Part shown: piece by piece, positions 7,518 to 16,567 of the stretch
Layout of the letters: the number at the start of each line of letters is the position of its first letter
Numbering within the stretch: position 1 is the stretch's first letter
Source of the DNA: Candidatus Zhuqueibacterota bacterium
Lineage (GTDB): Bacteria > Zhuqueibacterota > Zhuqueibacteria > Residuimicrobiales > Oceaniaggregativiventaceae
Assembly (NCBI GenBank): GCA_014728085.1
Contig: WJMF01000109.1
Coordinates: 1-58,284 of the forward strand
Reading direction: 5' to 3'
Length of the DNA: 58,284 nucleotides
Made by a program: the position numbers and the translations under genes
The notes under the pieces: generated by a model
What the model was told of the DNA's origin: nothing
Database searches by the model: none
Seen by the model: only the letters and a program-made list of their open reading frames with translations

Positions 7518-8984
7518 TCATTCAGATTCATTCTCAACATAATCAAAGGTGATTTCATCACAATTGGCAAGATGATGAATCACCATATAGTTGAGCCTGG
7601 CTACCTGTTCCAGAGTTTCTACATCAAGCGTATCGTAGGTATCATTCGGCGAATGGTAGGTTGGTGGCCCACCCATACAATACATAAATAACGAAGGAAT
7701 GCCCTTGTCGTAAAAATGCCAGTGATCGGAATTTTTCGACATCCAGCGCCGCTTGACCTCCATAAATCCGAGCTTTTCAGCATAGCCCTGGTACAACTCT
7801 GCAAATGCGGGATAAGAATGTCCTCCCACCAGCATAAAACCCTGATCACCCGCTCCGACCATATCGAGATTAATCATGGCCCGGGATTTTTCGATCGGCA
7901 GCAGAGGATGGTCGGTATAGTATTCCGCGCCCAACAAACCGGCTTCCTCACCGCTGAAAGCTATGAACAAAATTGACCGTTTTGGCCTCTCTGCATGACG
8001 CGTAAATACTTCGGCCAGATGGGTAATGACCGCACTCCCGGATGCATTGTCATTGGCCCCGGGGAAAATAACATCTCCCAGTTTACCCACATGGTCGAGA
8101 TGTGCTCCCACAATGATATATTCATCTTTGAGGTCGGCATCCTGGCCGGTCAACAGGCCGACAACATTCATGGTCTGAAGGGAATCTACATAATGACTGT
8201 TGATGGTGATCTGGGCGCGGTTGGCAAGGGGAACGGCGACCGGTGCTTTTAGCGTTTTTATGGAATCGATAATGCTCTGCGCAGTGATATCCCTGGTTTT
8301 GAAAAGAGAATCGAGAATACATTGCCGCAAAGCGATGGCTGGAATGGTCCGTTTTGTGGAGATACCGCCGATTGGTTTTTGACACAAGTGAATAAAGCCG
8401 GCGGCACCGGCGTTTTCCGCATGCTTTACCTTGTTGCGCGAACGGCCGGAACGGCCGAAATCGAGGCTGTCCATTTGCGGCGTACCGTCAAGGGCGATTA
8501 CGATTTTGTCGGTGACGTCTATCCGTTCATAATCGTTCCACTGGCTATCCGGAGAAACAATTCCATAGCCGGCGAAAACAAGAGGCTTTGTCGTATGCGC
8601 GGGTGCGGAGGAAGCGAAGGGCAGGTAATCGTCATAAAACTTGAAATATTGCCAGTGATCCTTGTCATACTCGATCGCAAAGGCACAGCGCTGATCGATA
8701 AAATTACGGGAAACATAAAAAATCTGATAATGGGTCGAATCGGTTCCCGGAGGCGGCATCAGACCGGCATCCAGAAAGCGCTCTGAAACATATTTTGCGG
8801 CATAACAATATCCCTGAGCTCCGGTTCCCCGGCCCTCCAGCGTGTAATCGGTGAGATTTTGAACGTGCTCCAGACAGCGTTCGCCATCAATCGCCTGAAG
8901 CGCCCGCTCATCGATATCAAGCAACGTTTGTGCAGACAATGAAACCGATAAGGTAAACAAGATCAAAACGATAAACTTTTTCAT
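7518..8984 (-). CDS. Secreted M28-family aminopeptidase with PA domain
   Basis: The start at 8984 has AGAGGA upstream and opens a signal peptide (MKKFIVLILFTLSVSLSAQ). The 488-residue product has a protease-associated (PA) insert around residues 115-240 and an M28 catalytic domain from about 275. Zinc-site motifs are all present: H-L-D-H-V-G, N-D-N-A-S-G, F-S-G-E-E-A-G-L-L-G, N-L-D-M-V-G and S-D-H-W-H-F. In this family the double glutamate supplies the general base and a zinc ligand. M28 enzymes release N-terminal amino acids from extracellular peptides, which fits the nearby M14 carboxypeptidase. The family call is secure, the specificity is unknown. Confidence 0.93.
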   Translation of the reverse strand: MKKFIVLILFTLSVSLSAQTLLDIDERALQAIDGERCLEHVQNLTDYTLEGRGTGAQGYCYAAKYVSERFLDAGLMPPPGTDSTHYQIFYVSRNFIDQRCAFAIEYDKDHWQYFKFYDDYLPFASSAPAHTTKPLVFAGYGIVSPDSQWNDYERIDVTDKIVIALDGTPQMDSLDFGRSGRSRNKVKHAENAGAAGFIHLCQKPIGGISTKRTIPAIALRQCILDSLFKTRDITAQSIIDSIKTLKAPVAVPLANRAQITINSHYVDSLQTMNVVGLLTGQDADLKDEYIIVGAHLDHVGKLGDVIFPGANDNASGSAVITHLAEVFTRHAERPKRSILFIAFSGEEAGLLGAEYYTDHPLLPIEKSRAMINLDMVGAGDQGFMLVGGHSYPAFAELYQGYAEKLGFMEVKRRWMSKNSDHWHFYDKGIPSLFMYCMGGPPTYHSPNDTYDTLDVETLEQVARLNYMVIHHLANCDEITFDYVENESE

Positions 8985-9064
8985 CAACCAATCCTCTGAA
9001 TCGTCAATAAAACTGAACATTTAACCATTTCACATCATTTCAAATAGTATACGATAGTAATACT

Positions 9065-10810
9065 TTATGGTTTCAAAACGGTATTTTTAAATCCGGGCAA
9101 CAGGCTATTCTGCTGTAAAAAAATATAAACCATCTCCTGTCCCGGTTCAACGAATTGATATCCCGTAAGGGTGTTGCGCTGAAAATCCCTGGCCTCACAA
9201 TAGAGTACATAGTTTGTATCGCTTGAAAAATCTTTCGGAATTTCCACATCTCTTTGTAAACAGCAATCAAAGTTGGTTTGCCAGACGGGTGAACTTTTAT
9301 CAAGAGGGTAATCTTCTCTTACCAACTGCAAACTCACATACGGCGGACGCTGATAATAAAGCCCCACATAACGGTCATCGCAAAAGGGCTCTCCCTGCAA
9401 AATCACCCGGCAACGCCAAACATTGTCATCAGATGCCTTCAGGGGAACCATGCCGGCAGCTTCATCCAGAGTAGACATATCCCGATAGCGGACTCGGGGG
9501 TCAGACCAGCGCAATCCGCCGTCGGTGCTTATATAAGCAACAGCACCGGTGTACAGGGCCAACTCGCCGGTCTTTTGATCAAAACGCAGTTTTTCTCCGG
9601 CGCTATCAAGGTGCCAGGACATGGGATGCCAGTTATTCACATTGGAATCAGGGTGCTTTCGATAGACGGGCGGAATACCGTCCGACAGCATATAGATATA
9701 GGTGTCTTCCAATTGTGCAACCACTGTGTCCTGAATAGAGACTGGCGGAAAACCATTGCTCTTGAAGGACCAGGTGTTGCCGCTGTCATCAGAACGGTAA
9801 ACACCGATATTGGTACCGGCATAGACAGTAGCCGGGTGTTGCGGATCGACAGCCATGGTTCTGGCAAAACGACAGGTCAATGTCGCTCCCAACTCCTGCC
9901 AGGATAGCCCCCCATCAATGCTCTTCCAGTTGGAAAAGTCACTACCGCTGTAAAGGATATTCGGATTCCGGGGATCATAGGTTAGACCGCTGATTAAATA
10001 GGCGCCATAAAAAGGTGTTCGCTTTTCCGGGGCTATTCCCCGGCTCATACTTAGCCAGCTCTTACCGTTGTTATAGGAAACAAAAAGACCCTGATGATGT
10101 GTACCGACAAAGATACGATCGGGATCGGTGGGATGAAAAATGATTGGATCCACACGCCGAAACATGCCGGAAATCCACTTGTGTTGCCATGTTTTACCAC
10201 CATCATTGCTGCGATGATAGCCTCCTTCCCAGCGACCACCGATAAAAATTTGTTCCGGTTGGTGTGGATTGACGGCGATTTTTTGGAAGCGGCTATATGG
10301 CCAGGGCCGATGCGGATAGGGCACCGGATGTTCTTTTTGAAAACGAAGGTAATCAAACAGCTGTTTCCATTCCTTTCCGTTTGTATCCGAAGAATAATAG
10401 ACGCCATCCCTTGCCAGAACGTAAACAATATTCGAATTTCGCGGATGAAAAACGAGGTCGCAAATGGTTTGATCATCCATCCCTGCGCGGCTCCAGGTTT
10501 TGCCCTGATTCCGGGAGACCCATACCCCGCTGTCACGGCCACCGCAGATCAATCTGTTATGATTTCGAGGATCTATGCGGATGACGTGAAACGCCGTCGT
10601 TGTATCACAGTCATCAATTCTTTGCCAGTTTTCACCGCGGTCAACGCTTTTGTAAAGACCGGCACTGGTGGTGGCGGTGTAAATAATTTGCGGTTGCTGC
10701 GGATCAATGGCAAGGTGTTGAATATAGGCTTTGCCCGGCTCACCTGACCCGGATATGGCGGTCACAGCGGAAGACAACAATAGAATCGCGTACATCAGAA
10801 TGGGTTTCAT
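9065..10810 (-). CDS. Secreted Asp-box (BNR/sortilin-type) beta-propeller protein
   Basis: This 581-residue product begins with a signal peptide (MKPILMYAILLLSSAVTAIS) behind GGAGC. At least seven Asp-box motifs of the S-x-D-x-G-x-x-W type follow at intervals of about 45-65 residues: SVDRGENW, SRNQGKTW, SNDGGKTW, SYNNGKSW, SIDGGLSW, SDDSGNTW and STDGGLRW. Each is preceded by a hydrophobic strand ending in an ILYSGS- or VYAGT-like segment, the pattern of a beta-propeller. The C-terminal 170 residues are beta-rich and unassigned. Related proteins include sialidases, photosystem assembly factors and many FCB-group secreted proteins of unknown role. I see no sialidase catalytic set, so an enzymatic function should not be assumed. 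Confidence 0.8.
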   Translation of the reverse strand: MKPILMYAILLLSSAVTAISGSGEPGKAYIQHLAIDPQQPQIIYTATTSAGLYKSVDRGENWQRIDDCDTTTAFHVIRIDPRNHNRLICGGRDSGVWVSRNQGKTWSRAGMDDQTICDLVFHPRNSNIVYVLARDGVYYSSDTNGKEWKQLFDYLRFQKEHPVPYPHRPWPYSRFQKIAVNPHQPEQIFIGGRWEGGYHRSNDGGKTWQHKWISGMFRRVDPIIFHPTDPDRIFVGTHHQGLFVSYNNGKSWLSMSRGIAPEKRTPFYGAYLISGLTYDPRNPNILYSGSDFSNWKSIDGGLSWQELGATLTCRFARTMAVDPQHPATVYAGTNIGVYRSDDSGNTWSFKSNGFPPVSIQDTVVAQLEDTYIYMLSDGIPPVYRKHPDSNVNNWHPMSWHLDSAGEKLRFDQKTGELALYTGAVAYISTDGGLRWSDPRVRYRDMSTLDEAAGMVPLKASDDNVWRCRVILQGEPFCDDRYVGLYYQRPPYVSLQLVREDYPLDKSSPVWQTNFDCCLQRDVEIPKDFSSDTNYVLYCEARDFQRNTLTGYQFVEPGQEMVYIFLQQNSLLPGFKNTVLKP

Positions 10811-10851
10811 TGCAGGCTCCGTTTCAGTCGTGTACGATAAACTGGATTACA

Positions 10852-10885
10852 TAAAAAACCCCAGGGACAATTTTCGCTCCTGAGG
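10852..10885 (-). terminator. Probable rho-independent terminator for the 11008-11601 gene
   Basis: Read on the minus strand, CCTCAGGAG (10885-10877) pairs with CCCTGGGG (10866-10859) through about seven pairs including a G-U, around an AT-rich loop, and is followed directly by TTTTTT (10858-10853). It lies about 120 nt beyond the stop of the small membrane-protein gene and just upstream of the Asp-box gene. Confidence 0.6.
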
Positions 10886-11007
10886 CCGGAATAAGATATA
10901 ACTTTTTCTGCGAAATTCAAAACAATTCCATCAAGGCAACGGATAACCTTGCTTGCCCGTTTTGATTTGTCATCCGCTCGGTTTCCGAAAACCGCACATG
11001 ATTGGTT

Positions 11008-11601
11008 TTATTCGTTCCGCTTTTCCTGTGCTTTGCGCATCAGATGGCGCTGTTCGCGGGTGTCGGGGCGTTGGATAACCGGGGCGGAATCATACAGCTT
11101 TTTCGAGTGGGCAATACTAATATGTTCACGGCAAATGCTATAGACCTCCATAACGTTTGTTTTAACCGGCATTTTAACATTGCTCTTGAGCGGTTGATCA
11201 GAGATCAGTTTAACGGAATCATCACTGTAGCTACAGGTCTTATAATCACCCCAGTATCCCATGCGCGTTTCCCCCTGGCCGGTTTTGCTTAAATAGGTTA
11301 CCTTGTAACCATTTTCGTACAAGGTCCATTCCTGATCTTTGCCCTGTTTTTGAAAATTTTGTAAAATCCAGCCCAAAGCCATAATGATCCCATAAACCGC
11401 AAGAGCCGGAATCTTTTTCAGAAAAGGCAGGATTTGATCCAGATAGGAATAAGCGAAAAAAACAGCGACCGCCACTATGGAGAGCAACGCAAAAATCCAT
11501 TTGCTGGATTTTTCCGGTTTGTACATCCAGGAATAGAGCGATGTGCCCAGAGAGTGGTTACTCTCGTCTTTGTTCAGGCCTTGTTTTAAAAAATTTTGCA
11601 T
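11008..11601 (-). CDS. Unidentified membrane protein with two transmembrane segments
   Basis: The 197-residue product has a short polar N-terminus, two hydrophobic stretches at about residues 36-52 and 64-78 (IFALLSIVAVAVFFAYSYL and ALAVYGIIMALGWIL), then a 115-residue soluble domain with WTLYENGYKVTYLSKTG and YWGDYKTCSYSDDSVKLI. The second part reads like a PH-like beta barrel as found in small bacterial membrane proteins, but I do not recognise a family. No strong ribosome-binding site precedes the ATG. A terminator-like hairpin follows at 10852-10885. It is transcribed alone. Confidence 0.65.
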   Translation of the reverse strand: MQNFLKQGLNKDESNHSLGTSLYSWMYKPEKSSKWIFALLSIVAVAVFFAYSYLDQILPFLKKIPALAVYGIIMALGWILQNFQKQGKDQEWTLYENGYKVTYLSKTGQGETRMGYWGDYKTCSYSDDSVKLISDQPLKSNVKMPVKTNVMEVYSICREHISIAHSKKLYDSAPVIQRPDTREQRHLMRKAQEKRNE

Positions 11602-12404
11602 CGTAATGTTTGCCCGAAAAATATGATAGTGCCCGAATCTATGATCGGCTTTTGCTCGACGGACAGGCTCTTATATGCAGTGTCGACATCAAGAGGCTGT
11701 GTGAAATCGAAAAATTTTATATCAAGAGGGTCTGGTAAGACTTGTAACCAACCAAAAAGGACGCGAAGAAAACAAAGCATAGAAGAGCAAGTCAAATAAA
11801 AACAACATATTAAAACATTTCTCTCAGCGGCCTTTGCGGTTTATCCTTTGTCAAATAAAACACAATTGATAAAAATGACTCTGTTTTCACACACTCTCCA
11901 AGGGTTGGGACCCAAGCTTGTCCGGATTGATAAAACTCTGATATATCAGTATAAATAAAATTATTTAAAATGCCAAGAAAATTCAGCGATTTTTAGCAAA
12001 AAAATCTTGATTACGAATAAAGGAACTGTTATTATTGTCTACAGTTTATATCCAGGGGATGACGGGGCATGGTAAGGGACCAAACGAACGATAACGGGCA
12101 AAGTAAGAGATTATTGTTCCACAACCGGGTGATAAATTTATATTGGTAGAGGTCTGATTATTCTGCTTCAATTAACCATTTTTAGCATAGCCGCTATGGA
12201 AACAAGGCATCCATGGGATAGTTGCAAAAGGATCGAGACTGTCTTTTGGAATTTATGTAACAAATCCTTGTCGGGCAAAAAGAGATAAAAGCAGGCCTGG
12301 TGAATTTCATCTCTGGTTCATAAAGAATGGAATCATTACTAACAGTGCGATGCTATGTATTGTCCCGACATTCCAAACTTGTCTTATAGTGACTTGGTCT
12401 GAAA
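11602..12404. other. AT-rich, gene-poor intergenic region
   Basis: About 800 bp without a convincing gene. It contains the candidate MITE at 11693-11899, with GGACGCGAAG and CCTTTGCGG phrases typical of low-complexity intergenic repeats. From about 11920 to 12404 the sequence has many stops in all frames and only tiny open frames without ribosome-binding sites. It lies directly upstream of a damaged radical SAM gene and may hold the decayed 5' part of that locus. Confidence 0.5.
11693..11899. mobile_element. Candidate MITE or insertion-sequence remnant with TGTGTGAAA inverted ends
   Basis: The ends GAGGCTGTGTGAAATCGA (11693-11710) and CTGTTTTCACACACTCTCC (11881-11899) are imperfect inverted repeats sharing TGTGTGAAA, a wording seen at the tips of several IS families. 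The 207-bp interior has no transposase and no long open frame. I see no clear target-site duplication. The element is therefore a guess based on the inverted ends and their position beside a damaged gene. Confidence 0.3.
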
Positions 12405-13133
12405 TTGCACCAAGCGTTGCCTGGTCAAAACATTCCTCTTGCGGGTAGTATAGAACTTACCGAACGATGCAATTTGTCCTGCCATTATTGCTACATCAAT
12501 AAACCGGCCGCAGATAAAAATTGCCTGGATCGGGAGCTGAAAACAGCTGAATTCAAACAGCTGATTTCCGGGGCTGCCGCAATGGGGTGTCTCTGGCTAT
12601 TAATAACCGGCGAAGAGCCTTTGCTTCGCCCTGATTTCGCCGAGCTTTACAAAACCGACAAACGCAAGGGGATGCTGGTTACCATTTTCACCAATGCCAC
12701 CCTCCTGACCGCCAAACTCTGCCGGCTGTTTGCCGACATGCCACCATTTGGCAAAGTCACCCTTTGTGCTCGCAGAGAAAAAACCTATGAACGCATTACC
12801 AGCATAAAAGGTGCTCACCCAAAATACCTGAAAGGCATTGATTTGCTGCTGCAGTACAATCTTCCCCTGAGAGTAAAAACGCCTGTTTTCGCAGACAACC
12901 TGGTTGAACTCGATCTCTTGAAAGCATTTACCAAAGAACGCTCGTTGGAATTTCGCTTTGATCCTGTTCTCAACTTACGCACAGACGGCGGCAAAGCGCC
13001 CGGCCAATACCGCCTCTCTCCCGAAAAGGTGGTTGAGCTGGACTGCAACCGCATGGCTTCCCAGGGATGCCTCACCTGGTACCGATACTTTGCAAAAAAT
13101 GATCCAGCAATTCATCAAAAGCGTTTTCGATAG
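12405..13133 (+). pseudogene. Degraded radical SAM gene, SPASM-type maturase remnant
   Basis: The frame opens at a TTG without a visible ribosome-binding site and encodes the radical SAM cluster motif L-T-E-R-C-N-L-S-C-H-Y-C-Y near residue 22, then a (beta/alpha) barrel resembling SPASM-class peptide maturases up to YRLSPEKVVELD near residue 213. Two defects are visible. The usual GGEP motif reads G-E-E-P (ITGEEPLLRPDF), and the C-terminal cysteine-rich SPASM domain is missing. The frame instead runs 62 bp into the convergent lipoprotein gene, whose coding starts at about 13072 on the other strand. No precursor peptide is apparent nearby. A truncated, probably inactive gene is the simplest reading; a divergent functional enzyme is less likely. 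Confidence 0.7.
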
Positions 13134-13662
13134 CCAAACTGGTGGCATGGGCAGTGCCGTCGCCGCCGGGTTTTTGAATTTTTTGCCGTTTCTCAATCAT
13201 TCCCTGCCAGATATGCTGCTGCTCTGCCTGACTTGCAAAACGAGCCCGGAGATGAAAGACAACGCTTCGATTTTGATCGTCGACAACCTCTTTCAGATCC
13301 ATCAAATCGATTTCAAGAACCCAAAAATCATCATCAAGCGGCGGACGATCGGTCGTCATGCTGAACACCCCTGTGCTGCGAAAATACTCCAATGCTTTGC
13401 GGCGCAATAACTTCACCGGCGGTTCAACCCATCGGCGGTAATGATCAAAACGAATCTCATAAGGAGATAGCTGATAGATCATTTTTTCCTGTTGATAAAT
13501 CGGTGCGCTCTGAACAGGCATTATATAAAGTGGCTGTCCGGTGGATTTTTCGCTCCCATCCTTGCCAGGGGGGACTTGCAGGCGGTAATAACGTATTTGA
13601 GGCATATGACCGCATGCCCAAAATAGCGCCACAATTGAAATTATTATTGCCTTCTTGATCAT
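13072..13662 (-). CDS. ABC-transporter auxiliary lipoprotein, PqiC/DUF330 family
   Basis: The 196-residue product has a lipoprotein signal (MIKKAIIISIVALFWAC) behind GAGGAGA and the features of the ABC_trans_aux (DUF330, PqiC) family: an early Y-Y-R-L segment, then I-M-P-V-Q, and YQLSPYEIRFDHYRRWVEPPVKLL, in which the family's tyrosine- and tryptophan-rich motif is recognisable. Proteins of this family sit on the inner face of the outer membrane and partner with MCE-domain lipid transporters. It is the last gene of the MCE operon, 9 bp after the MCE-protein stop. Its 3' end overlaps the degraded radical SAM frame. Family call is secure. Confidence 0.85.
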   Translation of the reverse strand: MIKKAIIISIVALFWACGHMPQIRYYRLQVPPGKDGSEKSTGQPLYIMPVQSAPIYQQEKMIYQLSPYEIRFDHYRRWVEPPVKLLRRKALEYFRSTGVFSMTTDRPPLDDDFWVLEIDLMDLKEVVDDQNRSVVFHLRARFASQAEQQHIWQGMIEKRQKIQKPGGDGTAHATSLAIENAFDELLDHFLQSIGTR

Positions 13663-13671
13663 ATTCTCCTC

Positions 13672-14571
13672 TTATTCGGCCAAGTCCCTCTCTTCGGGAT
13701 AGTCTTTACGTATTAATCTCCACGGATGTTCCTTGATATTCCGGCTGAACTCGCTCAAATTTTGACTGGTTCTCAGAAGATTTTCCATCGCCGTATACAT
13801 GGATTCCCGATTTTCAACGATCGTTCCCCGGCTCAATTCCATAACATCTGCGGCACTATGCATTGCTTTTCGGGTCTCCTGTAAAAGCGAATCAAGCTGT
13901 TGAAAATTATGTTTTACCAGAACATTATTATCACGAATAAAATGACTCATAACCTCAACCGTTTCACTCACCTGAATAGAGAGTTCGGTGGTGTGATCAA
14001 TAAGATCGTCAATCTTTTCAGCATTTTGAGATGTCATTTTACTCATCGTCTGCAACATTGCGGACAAATGTGCCCGATTCTCGGCATTAAACAGCTGATT
14101 TAGATTCCCGAGCAACATCTGTAATTCATCCGTTGCTTGTCCAACAGGGTCGAGAAGCTGGGAAAAACCCCTGACATCTTTTCCGGGAATGAGTGAGCCA
14201 GGGGGCAACAACGGAGCATCGTTAGTGCCGGGTGATATTTCAACATAGTATGACCCCATTAATCCGATTGTGGTTAATCGAGCCTCGCTATTGCTTCGCA
14301 CCGGAATGTCTTCCTTCAACTCCAGGACCAGCTCGATATTGGCTCGTTCCGGTGTCGGCAAACGGATTTCCTTAACCTGGCCAACATGGAGCCCGGCAAA
14401 GCGGACCACAGATCCCTCTTCCACACCACCGGCAAAACGGAATTGACAGCGGTAGATGACGCTATCCGACCAGTACTGATTACCGATAATAATGGCCAAA
14501 AAGGCGATAAAAACCAGGATAGAGATCAAAATAAAGAGTCCGGCTTTGATTTCACTTGATTTATAATTCAT
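13672..14571 (-). CDS. mlaD: MCE/MlaD-family substrate-binding protein
   Basis: I prefer the ATG at 14571 (AGGAAG seven bases upstream) over 14589. The 299-residue product has one N-terminal membrane helix (KAGLFILISILVFIAFLAIIIG) and then an MCE domain: FAGGVEEGSVVRFAGLHVGQVKEI, LTTIGLMGSYYVEISPG. The remaining about 150 residues are helical with coiled-coil heptads, which in this family extend as a periplasmic helical bundle. MlaD-type hexamers carry phospholipids between the two membranes together with MlaE and MlaF, both encoded immediately upstream. The symbol reflects family membership rather than a proven orthologue. Confidence 0.9.
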   Translation of the reverse strand: MNYKSSEIKAGLFILISILVFIAFLAIIIGNQYWSDSVIYRCQFRFAGGVEEGSVVRFAGLHVGQVKEIRLPTPERANIELVLELKEDIPVRSNSEARLTTIGLMGSYYVEISPGTNDAPLLPPGSLIPGKDVRGFSQLLDPVGQATDELQMLLGNLNQLFNAENRAHLSAMLQTMSKMTSQNAEKIDDLIDHTTELSIQVSETVEVMSHFIRDNNVLVKHNFQQLDSLLQETRKAMHSAADVMELSRGTIVENRESMYTAMENLLRTSQNLSEFSRNIKEHPWRLIRKDYPEERDLAE

Positions 14572-14581
14572 GGTCTTCCTG

Positions 14582-15388
14582 TTATTCATTAATCAGCGTG
14601 TTAAAATATTGTTCGGTATCGATAATATCCTGATCCGGTTTTCTGTCGATAAATTGCCGAACGATTGGATTGTCACTCTTTTTCATTTCTTCCTTGTTTC
14701 CCAGAAAAACGATCCTGCCGCCGTCCATAAGAGCGATGCGGTCGGCGATGGTAAAAACCGATTCAAGTTCATGCGTGACGACAACGATACACATTTTAAA
14801 GGCGCTTTTGAGCTTAAGGATCAGCTGATCGATTCCCACTGCAACAACAGGGTCAAGGCCGGCCGACGGCTCATCGCAAAAGAGGATCTCGGGATCCATT
14901 GCAAGGGCGCGGGCCAGAGCGGCTCTTTTCTTCATACCTCCCGAGAGCTGTGACGGATAATGGTGTTCAAATTCAGCCAATCCGACAAGATCGAGCTTAA
15001 TGCGGCCCATGATGCGAATGGTAGAAAGCTCCAGAGGGGTATGCTGTTTGAGAGGGAGGGCAACATTATCGCCCACAGTCATCGAATTGAACAGGGCACC
15101 GTTTTGAAAAAGCATTCCCACTTTGAGCAGAGTCTGCCGTTTTTTCTCGTCATCTGCATGGATAATATCCACCCCTTTTATGTGAATATCACCGCTCTCC
15201 GGCTTTTGTAAACCGATCAAATGGCGCAAAAGGGTGCTTTTACCGCATCCTGAACGACCCAGAATAACAAACGTTTCTTCAGGATAAATATTCAGGTTTA
15301 TGCCTCTGAGTACCTGCCGGTCTCCAAACCGGGTATAAACATCTTTGATTTCAATAACTGGTTTTTTGCTGTTCACAAGGCTTTTCAC
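14582..15388 (-). CDS. mlaF: MCE/Mla-type ABC transporter ATPase
   Basis: The 268-residue product has the full ABC ATPase set: Walker A G-R-S-G-C-G-K-S-T near residue 44, signature L-S-G-G-M-K-K-R-A-A-L-A near 150, Walker B I-L-F-C-D-E-P-S-A-G-L-D, and the switch histidine in V-V-T-H-E-L. The sequence SGGMKKR is typical of the Mla/Ttg2A subgroup. The start is a GTG. The gene lies between the permease gene and the MCE-protein gene, the standard mlaE-mlaF-mlaD order, and powers phospholipid movement across the envelope. Confidence 0.93.
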   Translation of the reverse strand: MKSLVNSKKPVIEIKDVYTRFGDRQVLRGINLNIYPEETFVILGRSGCGKSTLLRHLIGLQKPESGDIHIKGVDIIHADDEKKRQTLLKVGMLFQNGALFNSMTVGDNVALPLKQHTPLELSTIRIMGRIKLDLVGLAEFEHHYPSQLSGGMKKRAALARALAMDPEILFCDEPSAGLDPVVAVGIDQLILKLKSAFKMCIVVVTHELESVFTIADRIALMDGGRIVFLGNKEEMKKSDNPIVRQFIDRKPDQDIIDTEQYFNTLINE

Positions 15389-15419
15389 GTTGATTGGTTA
15401 TTATTTTCCGTCTGTTGCG

Positions 15420-16223
15420 TTAAAAAGTCGAATAAAAGAGGGCGGTAAAAAGAACGTCCGCCAGAATAATCAAAAAAATAGCGCTTACGACGCTGATTGT
15501 GGTGGACTTGCCCACACCTTCCGCTCCACCCCGCACCTGAAATCCCTGATAAATGCCGATTTGAGAAACGATAACGGCAAAAACGCCGGATTTAATCAGG
15601 CCGGTAAGAAAGTCTTTGGCCAGAATAGCCTCGGCGCTCTGACGAAAATAGGCTGAAAACGGTATCTCGAGTTGAGTAACTGCAAAAAGCACGCCGCCAC
15701 CAATACCGACGAGATCAGCGAGTATTGTTAAACAGGGCAGCACAACCACCATCGCCAGCGTTCTTGGAACAGCCAGAAACCCGATTGGGTCGATGCTCAT
15801 GGTTTTAAGCGCATCAATCTCCTCTCCGACTTTCATGGTTCCCAATTCCGCGGCAATGGCCGATCCACAGCGACCGCTGACCAGTATAGCGGTAATCAGA
15901 GGGCCGAGCTCGCGGGTGATGGATACACCGACGAGATTGGCAACATAAATAGAAGCCCCGAATTGATGCAGCTGATAGGCCGCCTGCATAGCTAAAATAA
16001 GTCCGATAAAAAAAGAAATAACAATAACGATGGGCAACGAATCGACACCGATTCGTACCATCTGTACAAAGACATCATGCCATTCAATTTTTTTCCGGCT
16101 CAGTGGGGCGGTAAGGAGCCATTTAAATGTTTGCCAGCTGAGCAGAAAAAATTGCCGTACGGATTTGAAAAAACCAAACAGCTGGCGGCCCCAGCCACCC
16201 AGTACCTCATAGACCTTGTTCAT
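15420..16223 (-). CDS. mlaE: MlaE-family ABC transporter permease
   Basis: The 267-residue product is an MlaE/YrbE permease. After an amphipathic N-terminal interface helix it has five to six membrane segments and the family signatures SFFIGLILAMQAAYQLHQFG and ITRELGPLITAILVSGRCGSAIAAELGTMKVGEEIDAL. This is the membrane part of the MCE lipid transporter. Its ATG overlaps the stop of the upstream STAS gene by four bases (ATGA), so the two are translationally coupled, which ties the STAS protein to the transporter. Confidence 0.93.
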   Translation of the reverse strand: MNKVYEVLGGWGRQLFGFFKSVRQFFLLSWQTFKWLLTAPLSRKKIEWHDVFVQMVRIGVDSLPIVIVISFFIGLILAMQAAYQLHQFGASIYVANLVGVSITRELGPLITAILVSGRCGSAIAAELGTMKVGEEIDALKTMSIDPIGFLAVPRTLAMVVVLPCLTILADLVGIGGGVLFAVTQLEIPFSAYFRQSAEAILAKDFLTGLIKSGVFAVIVSQIGIYQGFQVRGGAEGVGKSTTISVVSAIFLIILADVLFTALFYSTF

Positions 16224-16564
16224 GCTGCCATGGTCTCCAAAGCGGTTTCAGAGTCATAATATATCTCAAAGACCTTGTCCAGCCGGGTCAATTCAAAAAC
16301 CTCTTTTACTTCGGCCCGCAATCCGGCGATGGCAAAGCGGCCCTGGTACTGATTTGCCCGTTTCAGGCCTTCGATTAAAGTGGCCACTCCGGAACTGTCC
16401 ATATAACGGACATTTTCCAGATCGATAAGAATAGCCAGAGGCTTGGCTTTGATCGATTCCAGAATCGTTTTGCGCAATTGCGGTGATGAATAGAGATCGA
16501 TCTCTCCCCCTATTTTGATCACCATAACACGATTCCGATTTTTTATATCAATATCCAGATTCAA
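16220..16564 (-). CDS. STAS-domain protein, anti-sigma-factor-antagonist type or MlaB-like
   Basis: The 114-residue product is a single STAS domain. Its phosphoacceptor motif is intact: Y-M-D-S-S-G-V-A-T-L with the serine at position 58, as in SpoIIAA. It is encoded 3 bp after a SpoIIAB/RsbW-like kinase and overlaps mlaE by 4 bp. Two roles are possible. It could be MlaB, the STAS subunit that binds the ATPase of Mla transporters, or a partner-switching antagonist phosphorylated by the neighbouring kinase. The kept serine and the adjacent kinase favour phosphoregulation, and both roles could apply to one protein. The domain call is secure, the partner is inferred. Confidence 0.88.
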   Translation of the reverse strand: MNLDIDIKNRNRVMVIKIGGEIDLYSSPQLRKTILESIKAKPLAILIDLENVRYMDSSGVATLIEGLKRANQYQGRFAIAGLRAEVKEVFELTRLDKVFEIYYDSETALETMAA

Positions 16565-16567
16565 GAT

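Noticed and set aside
12196-12288. 30-codon open frame (METRHPWDSC...) upstream of the radical SAM remnant as a peptide precursor
   Set aside because: No ribosome-binding site, no leader-core pattern, and the maturase itself looks broken.
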